Assembly (NCBI RefSeq): GCF_003399445.1
Contig: NZ_QUQO01000001.1
Coordinates: 682,001-746,000 of the forward strand
Direction: 5' to 3'
From: Parvularcula marina
GTDB lineage: Bacteria; Pseudomonadota; Alphaproteobacteria; Caulobacterales; Parvularculaceae
DNA length: 64,000 bases
A model generated the notes under the pieces. It was not told the DNA's origin. It saw nothing but the letters and a program-made list of their open reading frames with translations, and made no database searches. The position numbers were made by a program, and so were the translations under genes. Positions 16,189 to 25,536 of the stretch are shown piece by piece (position 1 is the first letter of the stretch; every line of letters starts with the position of its first letter).

Positions 16189-16479
16189 ATGGGGAATGGG
16201 CGGATGGACACCAAAACAAGGCAGAGCCTGAAAGACCGGGATCGGGTGAACCCCTATTACATCCCGGAGCTTGAAGGGCATCAGAACCCGTTTCTTGCGG
16301 CGACCCTGCCGCATATCGAGGTCGTCCTGATCCTCAGCCTCGTTTTTGCCGGCGGCATTCTCGGCGCGCTCGCGGGCAAGCTGCTCCTCGGCATCGGCGC
16401 GAGCGTCATTTCAGGGGGCCTTCTAACCCTTGCCGCCCTCGTCCGGCTCAACGATCCGGCGAAGAGAAGACGGCGTTAG
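16189..16479 (+). CDS. Small membrane protein of unknown function
   Basis: A 96-residue protein, unrecognised. The first 45 residues are polar, then two hydrophobic segments (HIEVVLILSLVFAGGILGAL and LLLGIGASVISGGLLTLAAL) separated by one Lys suggest a membrane hairpin, with a basic C-terminal tail. The start is uncertain: the ATG at 16189 lies only one base after AGGAGG, and an in-frame ATG at 16204 has a weaker site. It follows mazG by 135 bases and converges on the phosphatase-like gene. Confidence 0.6.
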   Translation: MGNGRMDTKTRQSLKDRDRVNPYYIPELEGHQNPFLAATLPHIEVVLILSLVFAGGILGALAGKLLLGIGASVISGGLLTLAALVRLNDPAKRRRR

Positions 16480-16491
16480 TCGCTCAGCAAT

Positions 16492-16818
16492 TCAGCGCAA
16501 AAATTTGACGACCCTGGCCTTCAGCAGTTTGATCAGGGTCTCATCCATGAACTCATACTCATCCGGAATATTCAGGACGATCACCCGTTTCCCGTTCAGC
16601 ACGCTTCTGAATTTTTTTGAGAGCTTGTTACGGTGCCGACTTTCCATGACGAAAATGACGTCGGCCCATTCGATCTGCTCGGTTGAAAGCTCAACCGTTG
16701 CTCCCGAATCAAGGCCTGCCGAGTCGCATTCCATGTTTTCATACGTTGAAAAAATCTGTTCCGCCGTAGGACTGCGCAATTTATTCTGAGAACAGACAAA
16801 CAGGAAACGTTGGGTCAT
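16492..16818 (-). CDS. Low-molecular-weight protein tyrosine phosphatase-like protein
   Basis: A 108-residue protein with the phosphatase loop C9-SQNKL-R15-S near its N-terminus, the hallmark C-X5-R signature, and a later NIPDEYEFMD segment that could supply the general-acid aspartate. It is shorter than classical arsenate reductase or LMW-PTP proteins (about 150 residues) and fits the compact family with the QNKLRSPTAE start. The substrate is unknown. It follows the zincin gene by six bases, so it is probably the last gene of the minus-strand operon that begins with the nucleoside transporter. Confidence 0.78.
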   Translation of the reverse strand: MTQRFLFVCSQNKLRSPTAEQIFSTYENMECDSAGLDSGATVELSTEQIEWADVIFVMESRHRNKLSKKFRSVLNGKRVIVLNIPDEYEFMDETLIKLLKARVVKFLR

Positions 16819-16824
16819 TTCACC

Positions 16825-17223
16825 CTACTCCTCGTCCCGCCGGGCTTCATCCTCAAGCTCATGCATGTCGTCATCGGAGAGGCCAAAATGATGGCCGATC
16901 TCATGGACAAGGACATGCTGGATGATTTTCTCAAGGCTGTCCGGCCCCTCCTGCCAGAAGCGCAGGATCGGCTCGCGGTAAAGCCAGACCATGTCCTGAT
17001 GCGGAATAGTATCAAAGCCTGATTTCTGGGTGACATCGATCCCGTGATAGAGCCCCAATAATCCGTACCGGCTCGAAATGCCGTGCCCGCGCAACACCTC
17101 GTCGCTGGCAAAATCGGCAATGCGGATGACGATGTCAGCGCTGAGCTGCCGGAAGGCTTCCGGCAGGGCCGCATAGGCCGCGCGCGCAACAGCGGCAAAA
17201 CCGTCCGGGCTCGTATCGGTCAC
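16825..17223 (-). CDS. Zincin-like metallopeptidase family protein
   Basis: A small soluble protein of 132 residues with the zinc motif HEIGHHFGLSDDDM near its C-terminus, the pattern of the compact zincin family (PF06262-like) common in Alphaproteobacteria and Actinobacteria. Substrates are unknown. I place the start at the GTG at 17223: GGGAGG lies seven bases upstream and the GTG overlaps the preceding stop as GTGA. A longer reading from ATG 17250 would overlap the monophosphatase gene by 31 bases. The acidic tail follows the motif directly. Confidence 0.82.
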   Translation of the reverse strand: MTDTSPDGFAAVARAAYAALPEAFRQLSADIVIRIADFASDEVLRGHGISSRYGLLGLYHGIDVTQKSGFDTIPHQDMVWLYREPILRFWQEGPDSLEKIIQHVLVHEIGHHFGLSDDDMHELEDEARRDEE

Positions 17224-18029
17224 GTCACTGCCTCCCGATAGGTCTGCCACATCTCGGCATCGCCGCAGGCAAGGGCCGCACGCGGGGCGCGCGGCACGGG
17301 ATGATAGGCCGCGCCATCATCAAGGAAGCGCAATGCACCGCCTGCTTCCTCAACCATCAGCCCGCCGGCGGCATGGTCCCACGGGCTCATCAGGAATTGC
17401 AGCACATAGTCGATCTGCCCCCGCGCGCAATCAAGATAGGCGTAGGCGGAGCAATGCTTCTGGCTCGTCCCTGCTGAGGTAAGAACCGCCGCAGAGAGAT
17501 GCTCTCGGAGAGGCGGCTTTACATATTTCGAGGAATAATCGCCGAAGGCTTCACTGAACGGCACGTTTTTGCGGCCATGGATCGCCTCGCCATCAAGCGT
17601 TGCGCCTTCACCCCTTACCGCGATCGCCATCACATTCTCGACCGGCGCGAAGATGAAGCCTGCGCGCGTCAGCCCTCCCTCGACCAACGCCACCATGACG
17701 CCGAATTCGCGTTTGCCCTCAACGAAATTCGCGGTGCCATCGACCGGGTCGACCAGCCAGACCGGTGCCTCACCGCTCAATCGGTCGAGCACGGACGGAT
17801 CGGCAGAGGCCGCCTCCTCCCCCACGACGACAGAGCCCGGCAGAACCTCCATCAGACGCGGGGTCAGCCATTCCTCGGCCTCGCGGTCGGCAATGGTGAC
17901 AAGGTCCGTCGGGCTCGTCTTGGTGTCGATCTCATGGGTCTCAAGCTGCAGATAGCGCGGCAGGATCAGCTCTGCTGCTGCCTGCCTCATCAGCCCGGTG
18001 ACCTCTTCGATCAGTCCGTCATTCATCAT
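17220..18029 (-). CDS. Inositol monophosphatase family protein
   Basis: A Mg-dependent sugar-phosphate phosphatase of 269 residues. Motifs are EEAASADPSV (first metal ligand), WLVDPVDGTANFVEGKREFG (the DPxDGT metal site), and WDHAAGGLMVEEAGG near the C-terminus. Members act on myo-inositol-1-phosphate, histidinol phosphate or 3'-phosphoadenosine compounds; the sequence does not decide which. The gene overlaps both neighbours by four bases, within a minus-strand operon. Confidence 0.9.
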   Translation of the reverse strand: MMNDGLIEEVTGLMRQAAAELILPRYLQLETHEIDTKTSPTDLVTIADREAEEWLTPRLMEVLPGSVVVGEEAASADPSVLDRLSGEAPVWLVDPVDGTANFVEGKREFGVMVALVEGGLTRAGFIFAPVENVMAIAVRGEGATLDGEAIHGRKNVPFSEAFGDYSSKYVKPPLREHLSAAVLTSAGTSQKHCSAYAYLDCARGQIDYVLQFLMSPWDHAAGGLMVEEAGGALRFLDDGAAYHPVPRAPRAALACGDAEMWQTYREAVT

Positions 18030-18421
18030 TCTTCACTCAAATGCCGGAGCGCCCCGGCATTCTCTTCCCAGCTCTGCCCGTCAAAAGGCTCGATCGTGAT
18101 CTCATCGAACTGGCTTTTGTCCATGCAGCGCAGGTTCAACGACACGCCATCCGGGTTCGAGCGCGGCGTGTAGAAGGATTTTACACCGCAGACGGAGCAG
18201 AAAGTGTGCTTGGCGATCTTCGTATTGAACTCATAGGTCGTGATCGCCGCCGGATCGGTCAAGAGCCGGAAGCGCGATCGCGGCACGATCACATGAATGA
18301 ACCCCAACTTTTCGCACATCGTGCAATTGCACGATTGTGCAGTGATCTTCGCGGGCAGATCGGCCTCCCACGCAACGGCGCCGCAATGGCAGCCGCCGGT
18401 CTTGGCCGACAGGTCTGTCAC
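18026..18421 (-). CDS. GFA-family (glutathione-dependent formaldehyde-activating-like) zinc protein
   Basis: A 131-residue CENP-V/GFA fold protein with zinc cysteines in CHCG (residues 11-14), CNCTMC and CSVCG. The family is named for formaldehyde-glutathione binding, but most members have no proven reaction. I take GTG 18421 as start because it overlaps the stop of the nucleoside transporter as GTGA. A longer reading to 18580 would begin inside that gene with a low-complexity Arg-rich stretch. A second GFA gene lies in the nuo operon. Confidence 0.85.
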   Translation of the reverse strand: MTDLSAKTGGCHCGAVAWEADLPAKITAQSCNCTMCEKLGFIHVIVPRSRFRLLTDPAAITTYEFNTKIAKHTFCSVCGVKSFYTPRSNPDGVSLNLRCMDKSQFDEITIEPFDGQSWEENAGALRHLSEE

Positions 18422-19743
18422 CAGAGGACGCCGACGACCGCGCCGGAGGTAAGGGTGGCCAGCGTGCCCGAGATCAGCGCTTTGGGCGCAAGCTGAAGCA
18501 CTTCCTTGCGGCGTGTCGGCTCCAGCGCCGTGAAGCCGCCAATGACAATGCCGAGCGAGCCGATATTGGCAAAGCCGCACATCGCATAGACCATGATCAG
18601 GGTGGAGCGCTGGTCGAGCGCGCCTTCTGGCAGCTTGGCCAGCATTTCATAGGCGACGACCTCGTTGATCGCGGTCTTCACCCCCATCAGCTCTGCGCCC
18701 GTCATGACCTGATCGGCGGGCAGCCCGGCGAGCCAGATGAAGGGCGCAAAGGCCCAGGCAAAGATCCGCTCAATCGTCAGCGGGGCGCCTGCGACATCAG
18801 GCAGGGCTGAGTCAAAGATGATGTTGATGAGGGCCGCCAGCGCGATGAAGGCGAGGATGGCGATGACAATGTTCACCCACAGCTTGCCGCCCTGCACGGC
18901 GCCTTCAGTGAAGGCATCCATCGTGCTGTCATAACCAAAGTCGTCTTTCACGGCGTCGGAATCGGTCTGCACCTCGCCCTTTTCGGGCGGCACCATGATC
19001 TGCGCGAGGATAAGCGCGGCGGGCACGGAAATAATCGAGGCAACGAGAATCTGCCCCAGCATGCCGGGGCTGAGTTGCGACAGGATGATCCCGTAAAGCA
19101 CCATGACGGTGCCCGCGACGGTGGCATACCCGCAGGCGATAACGGCAAAAAGCTCGGACCGCGTAATGCGCGAAAGATACGGCCGGATCAGGAGCGGCGC
19201 TTCGGTCTGCCCCAGAAGGACATTGGCCGAAGCGGCGAGAGACACTGCCCCGCCTGTGCCGAGCACGCGGGACAACAGGATCGCAAAACCGCGAATGATG
19301 ATCTTGAGGACGCCCCAATGCCACAAGACGGCCGCGAGCGCCGAGATAAAGACCAGCAGCGGCAGCGCCTGGAAGGCAAAGATAAAGGCGCTTCCGCCGG
19401 TCACCTCAAACGGCACCTGCTCGGGATTGCCAACATAGCCGAAAAGGAAGCTGGTGCCCGCGCGCGTCGACTGCTCCAGCGCATAGACAATGCCGTTGAG
19501 CCCATCGAGCGAGGCCCGCGCCGCCGGCCAGTTCAGAAACAGCGCCGCAATGCCGAGCTGCAACCCGACGGCCAGCGGGAACTGGATGATCGGAAACCGC
19601 CCTTTGCGTTCGGACAGGAGCCAGGCGATGGCCGCGAATGCGAGAATGCCGATCGCGCTTTGCACGCGCGGCGTCAGAAGATTTTCGATTGTCAGGCCCA
19701 CCCGGTTGCCGAATTCAGTGCGCTCCCTGCCTAGCGCCTGCAA
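18418..19743 (-). CDS. Concentrative nucleoside transporter (NupC family)
   Basis: A 441-residue inner-membrane symporter with about eight to ten hydrophobic segments. Family features include the GGSAFIFAFQALPLLVF region, LLGQTEAPLLIRPYL (the nucleoside-binding QTE motif), GVKTAINEVVAYEML and YAMCGFANIGSLGIVIGG. CNT proteins import nucleosides with Na+ or H+. The N-terminal start is uncertain: the first 15 residues are polar. It is the first gene of an overlapping five-gene set with GFA, monophosphatase, zincin and phosphatase genes. Confidence 0.92.
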   Translation of the reverse strand: MQALGRERTEFGNRVGLTIENLLTPRVQSAIGILAFAAIAWLLSERKGRFPIIQFPLAVGLQLGIAALFLNWPAARASLDGLNGIVYALEQSTRAGTSFLFGYVGNPEQVPFEVTGGSAFIFAFQALPLLVFISALAAVLWHWGVLKIIIRGFAILLSRVLGTGGAVSLAASANVLLGQTEAPLLIRPYLSRITRSELFAVIACGYATVAGTVMVLYGIILSQLSPGMLGQILVASIISVPAALILAQIMVPPEKGEVQTDSDAVKDDFGYDSTMDAFTEGAVQGGKLWVNIVIAILAFIALAALINIIFDSALPDVAGAPLTIERIFAWAFAPFIWLAGLPADQVMTGAELMGVKTAINEVVAYEMLAKLPEGALDQRSTLIMVYAMCGFANIGSLGIVIGGFTALEPTRRKEVLQLAPKALISGTLATLTSGAVVGVLW

Positions 19744-19828
19744 CCGGTTGCCGCAATTCGCGTTTATGTGTGATAAACGGGGAGCCTGAGGGGGGCGGTG
19801 ATCCGGCTAAAAGGAGCGCCGATAGACT

Positions 19829-21505
19829 ATGGATAATGTCCTCCCCGCTGTTGGGCAGAGCAGCCTTTTATTGAGTTTCGATCTGATCGCCACCGTACCA
19901 TCAAGCTCGGGGGCGATGCCTTTTGCGCGCGTCCAGGAAGTGCTGAGCGTCCCTGACCTGCCAGACACCTATGCGGCGCTCGATACGCGCGGGGTCATCT
20001 GGTTGATCGAAGATGGTGAGGCCCTCGAAACCCCGCTGCTTGATCTTCGCACCGCCGGGATCGGGTTTACCGATGCTGGCGCCGAGGCCGGACTTCGCAG
20101 CTTTGCCTTCCACCCCGATTTTGCGAACGAGGGCACGGATGGATACGGCAAGATCTATGTTGCCTATAGCGCAAGTGTCGCGAGCCATCCCGATGACGTG
20201 CCGCTTTTTGAGGCGGATGGCGCCTCGAATATCGTCTTCCATGATGTGATCTCGGAATTCACAGTCAGCGATCCCGCAAATCCGGTTATTGATTCGTCTA
20301 CGGAGCGGGAACTCTTCCGTGTCGAGCAGCCCTTCGGCAACCACAATTTCGGTCAGATGCGCTTCCGCCCTGATGCGGAACCCGGCGATGATGATTACGG
20401 GCTCCTTTATCTCGGCATCGGCGATGGCGGCTCAGGCAATGACCCCCTGAATGCCGGTGAGGATCTCAGCCAGATCCTCGGCAAGATTCTGCGCATTGAT
20501 CCGCTCGATCCCGGTGGGGATGAAACCTATTCTATACCGACAGATAATCCGTTTACGGATACGACCGGCGCCCTGCCTGAAATCTATGCTTACGGCTTCC
20601 GCAATCCGCAAAGCCTGAGCTGGCTGGGCGATATCATGTTCGCGGGCGACATCGGCCAGAATGCGGTAGAGGAACTCGATATCGTCTTTGCCGGCGGTAA
20701 TTATGGCTGGGATGACCGCGAGGGCAGCTTCCTTGCGGGCGGCGGCGCCCTGCCCGCCAATGACGCCGACCTTGGCTATCAATACCCCTTCACCCAATAT
20801 GATCACGAGGAAATCCCGACGGGAGGCGAAGGCATCTTTGGCGGCTTTGCTTATCAGGGGTCGGACATTCCGGGTCTGGAAGGTCAGCTTCTATTTGCCA
20901 ATTTCCCGACCGGCGAAGTCTTCGTCGTCTCGCTTGATGATCTCTCTACGATCATCGCCGACGGGCTTGTCGCCTCGGATGAATATGTCGCCCCCTTGCG
21001 GGTGACGATCATCGGCGAGGATGGCGAGGAGACGACCTTCCTTGATTTTGAGGGGACGGGAAATCCCGGTAACGGACGGGTCGATTTACGCTTTGCCCTG
21101 ACGGATGACGGAGAGATCCTCGTCTTCTCGAAACAGACCGGCAATATCTATCAGCTGACCTCCGCCGCCGATGACGAATTGAGCGGCACGGCGCAGGGTG
21201 AGATCATCCGCGCCGGTGCCGGAGACGATCTCGTTGATGCAGGCGCCGGGAATGACACGATCTATGGCGGGATCGGCAGTGACACGCTGATCGGTGGTGA
21301 TGGCAATGACCTCATCATCGGCGATGATGGCGGCAATCTGATCTATGGCGATAGCGCGCCGGCCGCCGCCGCAAGCACGGCTGCGCAAATTCCGGCATCG
21401 TCAACGCCCCAGCCTTCTCTGCCTGAGACCCTCCCCGAGGCGCCTAACGCGGAAGAAAGCCCGTTGCCTTTCGAGCCGCTGACCCTCGAAATCCCGCTCT
21501 TCTAA
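19829..21505 (+). CDS. Glucose/sorbosone dehydrogenase-like beta-propeller with C-terminal RTX repeats
   Basis: A 558-residue protein. Residues about 35-460 resemble soluble PQQ-dependent aldose/sorbosone dehydrogenases (EAGLRSFAFHPDF, FRPDAEPGDDDYGLLYLGIGDGG, YAYGFRNPQSLSW, DIGQNAVEELDIV, NYGWDDREG). Then come RTX nonapeptide repeats (GAGNDTIYGG, IGSDTLIGG, DGNDLIIGD), which bind calcium outside the cell. There is no N-terminal signal peptide; with RTX repeats this points to type I secretion through a C-terminal signal, perhaps the final hydrophobic LTLEIPLF. No ABC exporter genes are nearby. PQQ dependence is inferred from the fold. Confidence 0.85.
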   Translation: MDNVLPAVGQSSLLLSFDLIATVPSSSGAMPFARVQEVLSVPDLPDTYAALDTRGVIWLIEDGEALETPLLDLRTAGIGFTDAGAEAGLRSFAFHPDFANEGTDGYGKIYVAYSASVASHPDDVPLFEADGASNIVFHDVISEFTVSDPANPVIDSSTERELFRVEQPFGNHNFGQMRFRPDAEPGDDDYGLLYLGIGDGGSGNDPLNAGEDLSQILGKILRIDPLDPGGDETYSIPTDNPFTDTTGALPEIYAYGFRNPQSLSWLGDIMFAGDIGQNAVEELDIVFAGGNYGWDDREGSFLAGGGALPANDADLGYQYPFTQYDHEEIPTGGEGIFGGFAYQGSDIPGLEGQLLFANFPTGEVFVVSLDDLSTIIADGLVASDEYVAPLRVTIIGEDGEETTFLDFEGTGNPGNGRVDLRFALTDDGEILVFSKQTGNIYQLTSAADDELSGTAQGEIIRAGAGDDLVDAGAGNDTIYGGIGSDTLIGGDGNDLIIGDDGGNLIYGDSAPAAAASTAAQIPASSTPQPSLPETLPEAPNAEESPLPFEPLTLEIPLF

Positions 21506-21600
21506 GGCCTCTCGGCGGAGAGGTTAAGTTCGGTGTAAACAATTTCCCGGAATACATACCAAATGAGTACAACCGGACACATCGAACGGACAAACGGGAC

Positions 21601-23106
21601 ATGACAGACCTTCCGCCGCAGAACTGGCGACTTTCAAAGAATGTCGCCCAACTCCTTGCCGGAGCGGTTCTCGTCATCTCGGTCCTCGTCCTCTTCGCTG
21701 GTTGGGGCGCGGGGGTCGAAGCGCTGACCCGTCTGCATCCGGACTTTGCCGCCATGGTGCCATCAACGGCACTTTGCTTTCTGCTTGCCAGTCTTGCCAT
21801 CGTCATCCAGTTCAGATTGCCACCTGCCCTGAAAAGCCTCACGCTTTTCATCTGTAGCGGGATTATTTTTGCCATCGCCTTTACGGATCTGATGGTCATA
21901 AGGCTGACGGATGCGAACGGGATTGATGCCTGGCTCTGGCCAGAGGCCGACACGTTCAACTCAGCCAATATGGCGATCGCCACGGCCAGCCTGTTTATCT
22001 CCGTTGCGATGTGTCTGCTCTTCCTCGGTCTCTCGCGAGTAAAGATGCGTTATGCCGTCGTCGCGACAGCAACGATCGGCCTGATCGTCGCGGTGACAGC
22101 GCTCGTTGGTTATTACTATGACGCCTCTGCGCTCGAGGAAGTGCCTCTCTTCAGGGGAATGGCGCTGCACACTGCCCTCGCCTTTACCGCACTCTTTCTT
22201 GCGGTCCTCATGCTTCGTCCGGATACGGGCTGGATCGCGATCCTGCAGGGCAAAGGCGGCGGCAGCCGCGGCGCGCGCAATCTCTTCCCGATTGTCGTCA
22301 TCCTCCCGCTCCTGCTTTGTCAGTTCGCGCTGTTCGCTGCCCAGACAGATACATTCAGCGAGAATTTCCGTCTCAACATCATCGCCATTGTCTTCGTGGT
22401 GATCCTGTCCATTGCTGTTCTACGTCACGCCCATATTCAGAACACGATCGAAGGGGACCTGCGCACCGCCCTTGCCGACCGGGAATTACTCCTTCGCGAA
22501 GTATATCACCGTGTGAAGAACAATCTGCAGATGACCATTTCGCTTCTGCGGATGGGCATGCGCGACATCAACGATGAACAGGCCGAAACCCTGCTGAACA
22601 GCACAATAAATCGCGTGGAATCGCTTGGTTTTGTGCACCGCATGCTGCTCTCCGCGCATGTCCCTTCAGAGGTCAAGCTGGACGACTTCCTCAAAGATCT
22701 GGGCGCCCATATCGTCACCGCGAATTCGGGCGCACATGCCGTTCCTGTCGATCTGGAGGTCACCGCCTCCACCCGTGTCCTTCATATCGAGACGGCAATC
22801 ACCATCGGACTTCTCGTCAATGAGTTGGTGACCAACAGCATCAAGCACGCTTTCGAGGGCCGAACGACCGGTACGATCTGGATCGGATTTGAGGGCGACG
22901 CCGATGGCGCTGCCACCCTATCCGTCAGGGATGATGGCACCGGCATGCCGCAGGATGAGGACAGTTTGACATTGGGAACCGGCACACTGATCATCAGGGG
23001 CCTGGTAGCACAACTCGACGCCAAGCTCGATTATCAGGTGCAGAACGGCACGGCGGCGACGATCCGCATTCCCGCCGCAACGATGCAGAGGATGTATGAC
23101 GCATAA
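21601..23106 (+). CDS. Membrane sensor histidine kinase, HisKA_2 type
   Basis: A 501-residue kinase. Residues 1-275 hold about seven to eight hydrophobic segments, a multi-spanning sensor with no recognised domain. A canonical H-box EVYHRVKNNLQM follows with the phosphorylatable H303, then an ATPase domain with LVNELVTNSIKHAF and a DDGTGMP glycine loop. The transfer region is of the HisKA_2 type common in Alphaproteobacteria. It overlaps the next gene, a receiver domain, by 11 bases, so the two form a two-component pair. The signal is unknown. Confidence 0.9.
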   Translation: MTDLPPQNWRLSKNVAQLLAGAVLVISVLVLFAGWGAGVEALTRLHPDFAAMVPSTALCFLLASLAIVIQFRLPPALKSLTLFICSGIIFAIAFTDLMVIRLTDANGIDAWLWPEADTFNSANMAIATASLFISVAMCLLFLGLSRVKMRYAVVATATIGLIVAVTALVGYYYDASALEEVPLFRGMALHTALAFTALFLAVLMLRPDTGWIAILQGKGGGSRGARNLFPIVVILPLLLCQFALFAAQTDTFSENFRLNIIAIVFVVILSIAVLRHAHIQNTIEGDLRTALADRELLLREVYHRVKNNLQMTISLLRMGMRDINDEQAETLLNSTINRVESLGFVHRMLLSAHVPSEVKLDDFLKDLGAHIVTANSGAHAVPVDLEVTASTRVLHIETAITIGLLVNELVTNSIKHAFEGRTTGTIWIGFEGDADGAATLSVRDDGTGMPQDEDSLTLGTGTLIIRGLVAQLDAKLDYQVQNGTAATIRIPAATMQRMYDA

Positions 23107-23467
23107 CCCCATAAAGGTCGCCATCGTCGAGGATGAGTTCCTGATCGCGCAGGACCTTGCCTATCTGTGTGAAAAGCTGGGGATGACAGTCGTCGGGCAG
23201 GCCGCAAATTACGACACAGCGGTCAAACTCATCGAAGAGACGGTACCGGATTACGTGCTCATGGATGTCCGGCTGCAGGGCAGGCGCGATGGCGTGAATG
23301 TCGCGCTCAAAGTCTTTGAAACTATGCCCAGCATCAAGATCATTTATGTTACCGGCTCGAACGAGCCGCCCACCCTCGCCCGGATCGACGAGGATCATCC
23401 TTATGCGGTCTTGATCAAGCCTGTCGGCGAACGTGATCTCGCCAAGGTCTTCGGTTTTGGGAATTAA
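23096..23467 (+). CDS. Single-domain response regulator
   Basis: A 123-residue receiver domain without output domain. The acidic pocket is VEDE (residues 11-14), the phospho-acceptor is D57 in LMDVRL, with T86 (YVTGS) and K108 (LIKPV) completing the active site. It is likely phosphorylated by the HisKA_2 kinase whose gene it overlaps. Such lone receivers pass phosphate on to another protein or act by binding a partner; the partner is not encoded here. Confidence 0.92.
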   Translation: MTHNPIKVAIVEDEFLIAQDLAYLCEKLGMTVVGQAANYDTAVKLIEETVPDYVLMDVRLQGRRDGVNVALKVFETMPSIKIIYVTGSNEPPTLARIDEDHPYAVLIKPVGERDLAKVFGFGN

Positions 23468-23482
23468 TCTGCCTGCGGCGTG

Positions 23483-23824
23483 TCAGCCATTCTGTTCCTG
23501 CGCGCAAGCTGCCGGCGTGTTCACAAGAAACATGCTGGTTGCCATCAGCTCTTCTGGCTTCATCTTCTCGCGTAACTCTGTGGCGCGCGCCTGATCCTCT
23601 TCCAACCCGGCAATCAGGAAGGCGCGGCCGTCTTCCGACAGCTCTGACATCGCCTTGTCTGCGACGCAGGCGCAGATTTCCGCCGGCATGTTCGAATTGG
23701 CCTCACAGGCGGCTGCGAAGGTCTTTTCATTGACCTTGCCGCCAGATGCGCCATCCCCGCCGCCGCAAGCGGCCAGCAGCATCGCAGCCCCTATTCCGGC
23801 ACTGATTTTAAAGTGGAATGCCAT
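23483..23824 (-). CDS. Small lipoprotein of unknown function
   Basis: A 113-residue protein with a lipoprotein signal: a hydrophobic ISAGIGAAMLLAAC with lipobox LAAC and lipidation site at about Cys20, then a Gly-rich linker. The mature part is helical and charged with three further Cys (AAACEAN, ICACVAD), which may form a disulfide. I do not recognise the family. It lies 63 bases after nuoD on the same strand, so co-transcription with the nuo genes is possible but not shown. Confidence 0.75.
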   Translation of the reverse strand: MAFHFKISAGIGAAMLLAACGGGDGASGGKVNEKTFAAACEANSNMPAEICACVADKAMSELSEDGRAFLIAGLEEDQARATELREKMKPEELMATSMFLVNTPAACAQEQNG

Positions 23825-23887
23825 GGGTTCTCCCCTCTCGAATCATCCTCGAGGTGGAGCGTAATCCCAAACGCGCGACGCCCGCAA

Positions 23888-25108
23888 CTAGCGGTCGATT
23901 TCGCCGAACACCACGTCGAGCGTGCCGATAATGGCCGAGACATCGGCCAGCATGTGCCCGCGGTTCATCCAGTCCATAGCCTGAAGGTGGGCATAGCCCG
24001 GCGCGCGAATCTTGCAGCGATAGGGTTTGTTCGACCCGTCTGAGACGAGATAGACTCCGAACTCGCCTTTGGGCGCCTCTACAGCGGCATAGACTTCCCC
24101 GGCCGGCACTTTGGGGCCTTCCGTATAAAGCTTGAAGTGGTTGATGAGCGCTTCCATCGAGTGCTTCATCTCCCCGCGTTTGGGCGGGCCGACTTTCGGA
24201 TCGGTCGACATGACCGGCCCCGGCTCGAGCAACGCGATGCACTGCTTCATCAGGCTCAGGGACTGCTTCATCTCCTCGATGCGGCAGAGATAGCGGTCAT
24301 AGCAGTCGCCATTCTTGCCAAGGACGATGTCGAATTCGAGCTCGTCATAGATCTCGTAGGGCTGCGATTTTCGCAAATCCCACGGCACGCCCGAGCCGCG
24401 CAGCATGACGCCGGTAAAGCCCCATTCAAACGCCTGCTCTTTGGTCACAACCCCGATATCGGCGTTGCGCTGCTTGAAGATCCGGTTGTCCGTGATCAGC
24501 GATTCAATATCGTCGAGCGCCTTGGGGAATTCGTCACACCACGCATCAATATCGTCGATCAGCGCCTGCGGGATATCCTGATGCACCCCGCCAACGCGGA
24601 AATAGGCCGCGTGCATGCGCGAGCCGGACGCGCGCTCATAAAATATCATCAGCTTCTCGCGCTCTTCAAAACCCCATAGCGGCGGGGTCAGCGCGCCGAC
24701 ATCCATGGCCTGCGTCGTGACGTTGAGAAGGTGATTGAGAATCCGGCCGATCTCACAGAACAGCACACGGATGATCTGCCCGCGCCGCGGCACTTCGATG
24801 CCGAGGAGTTTCTCCGCTGCAAGGCAGAAAGCATGCTCCTGGTTCATCGGGGCGACATAGTCGAGCCGGTCGAAATACGGGATAGCCTGCAGATAAGTCT
24901 TCTGCTCGATCAGCTTTTCGGTGCCGCGGTGGAGCAGCCCGATATGTGGGTCGACCCGCTCAACGACTTCGCCATCCAGTTCCAGCACGAGGCGCAACAC
25001 GCCGTGAGCGGCCGGGTGTTGTGGCCCGAAATTGATCGTGAACGGACGGTCCTCGGACGCATCGGAGGGGGAATCCTCAACTACAACGGTGCGCGTGGCA
25101 TTGGCCAT
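23888..25108 (-). CDS. nuoD: NADH-quinone oxidoreductase subunit D
   Basis: NuoD is the 49-kDa-type subunit of complex I that with NuoB forms the quinone-binding site. It has 406 residues, with [45 protein letters not shown] and the C-terminal DVVFGEIDR, all diagnostic. The ATG shares one base with the GFA stop (TAATG). It is separate from nuoC, as in most Alphaproteobacteria. No nuoE follows; the next gene is a lipoprotein. Confidence 0.97.
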   Translation of the reverse strand: MANATRTVVVEDSPSDASEDRPFTINFGPQHPAAHGVLRLVLELDGEVVERVDPHIGLLHRGTEKLIEQKTYLQAIPYFDRLDYVAPMNQEHAFCLAAEKLLGIEVPRRGQIIRVLFCEIGRILNHLLNVTTQAMDVGALTPPLWGFEEREKLMIFYERASGSRMHAAYFRVGGVHQDIPQALIDDIDAWCDEFPKALDDIESLITDNRIFKQRNADIGVVTKEQAFEWGFTGVMLRGSGVPWDLRKSQPYEIYDELEFDIVLGKNGDCYDRYLCRIEEMKQSLSLMKQCIALLEPGPVMSTDPKVGPPKRGEMKHSMEALINHFKLYTEGPKVPAGEVYAAVEAPKGEFGVYLVSDGSNKPYRCKIRAPGYAHLQAMDWMNRGHMLADVSAIIGTLDVVFGEIDR

Positions 25109-25533
25109 TATGAACTCTTTCCTTCTGCGAAAGCCGCAAGGACTTCCGCCTCGGTCATCTGATGGGTTTTTTGCGCGAAAGAATAATAGTCGGGTTTGTG
25201 ATCGATAAAGACTTCGTGATCGAAAGTCAGCGTACCCGGATCATCCAGCGAATTGACTGAGAGCTGCATCATCGACCCGTCCCGCAACCGCCAGAAAAGC
25301 GGGGAACCGCACCCCTTACAAAAACCGCGTTCTGCCCAGTCAGAGGAAACAAAGACGCCGAGCATGTCTTCACCTGTCGTCACTCTGAAATCGCTGTCGC
25401 ACCCAATGGTCATGAAAGGACCTGCTGCAACTTTCCGGCACATATTACAGTGACAGGCGCCGACCTTGTCGGAACCCGGTGTCACCGTGAATTCAATACC
25501 GCCGCAAAGGCAGGATCCGGTCCGCTCCCCCAT
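25108..25533 (-). CDS. GFA-family zinc protein inside the nuo operon
   Basis: A 141-residue GFA-fold protein with zinc cysteines in CLCGG, CHCNMC and CKGCG. It lies three bases after nuoC and its stop shares a base with the nuoD start, so it is embedded in the translation relay of complex I genes. GFA proteins are not known complex I subunits. The gene may be a passenger. It differs clearly in sequence from the GFA gene at 18026-18421. Confidence 0.9.
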   Translation of the reverse strand: MGERTGSCLCGGIEFTVTPGSDKVGACHCNMCRKVAAGPFMTIGCDSDFRVTTGEDMLGVFVSSDWAERGFCKGCGSPLFWRLRDGSMMQLSVNSLDDPGTLTFDHEVFIDHKPDYYSFAQKTHQMTEAEVLAAFAEGKSS

Positions 25534-25536
25534 AGA

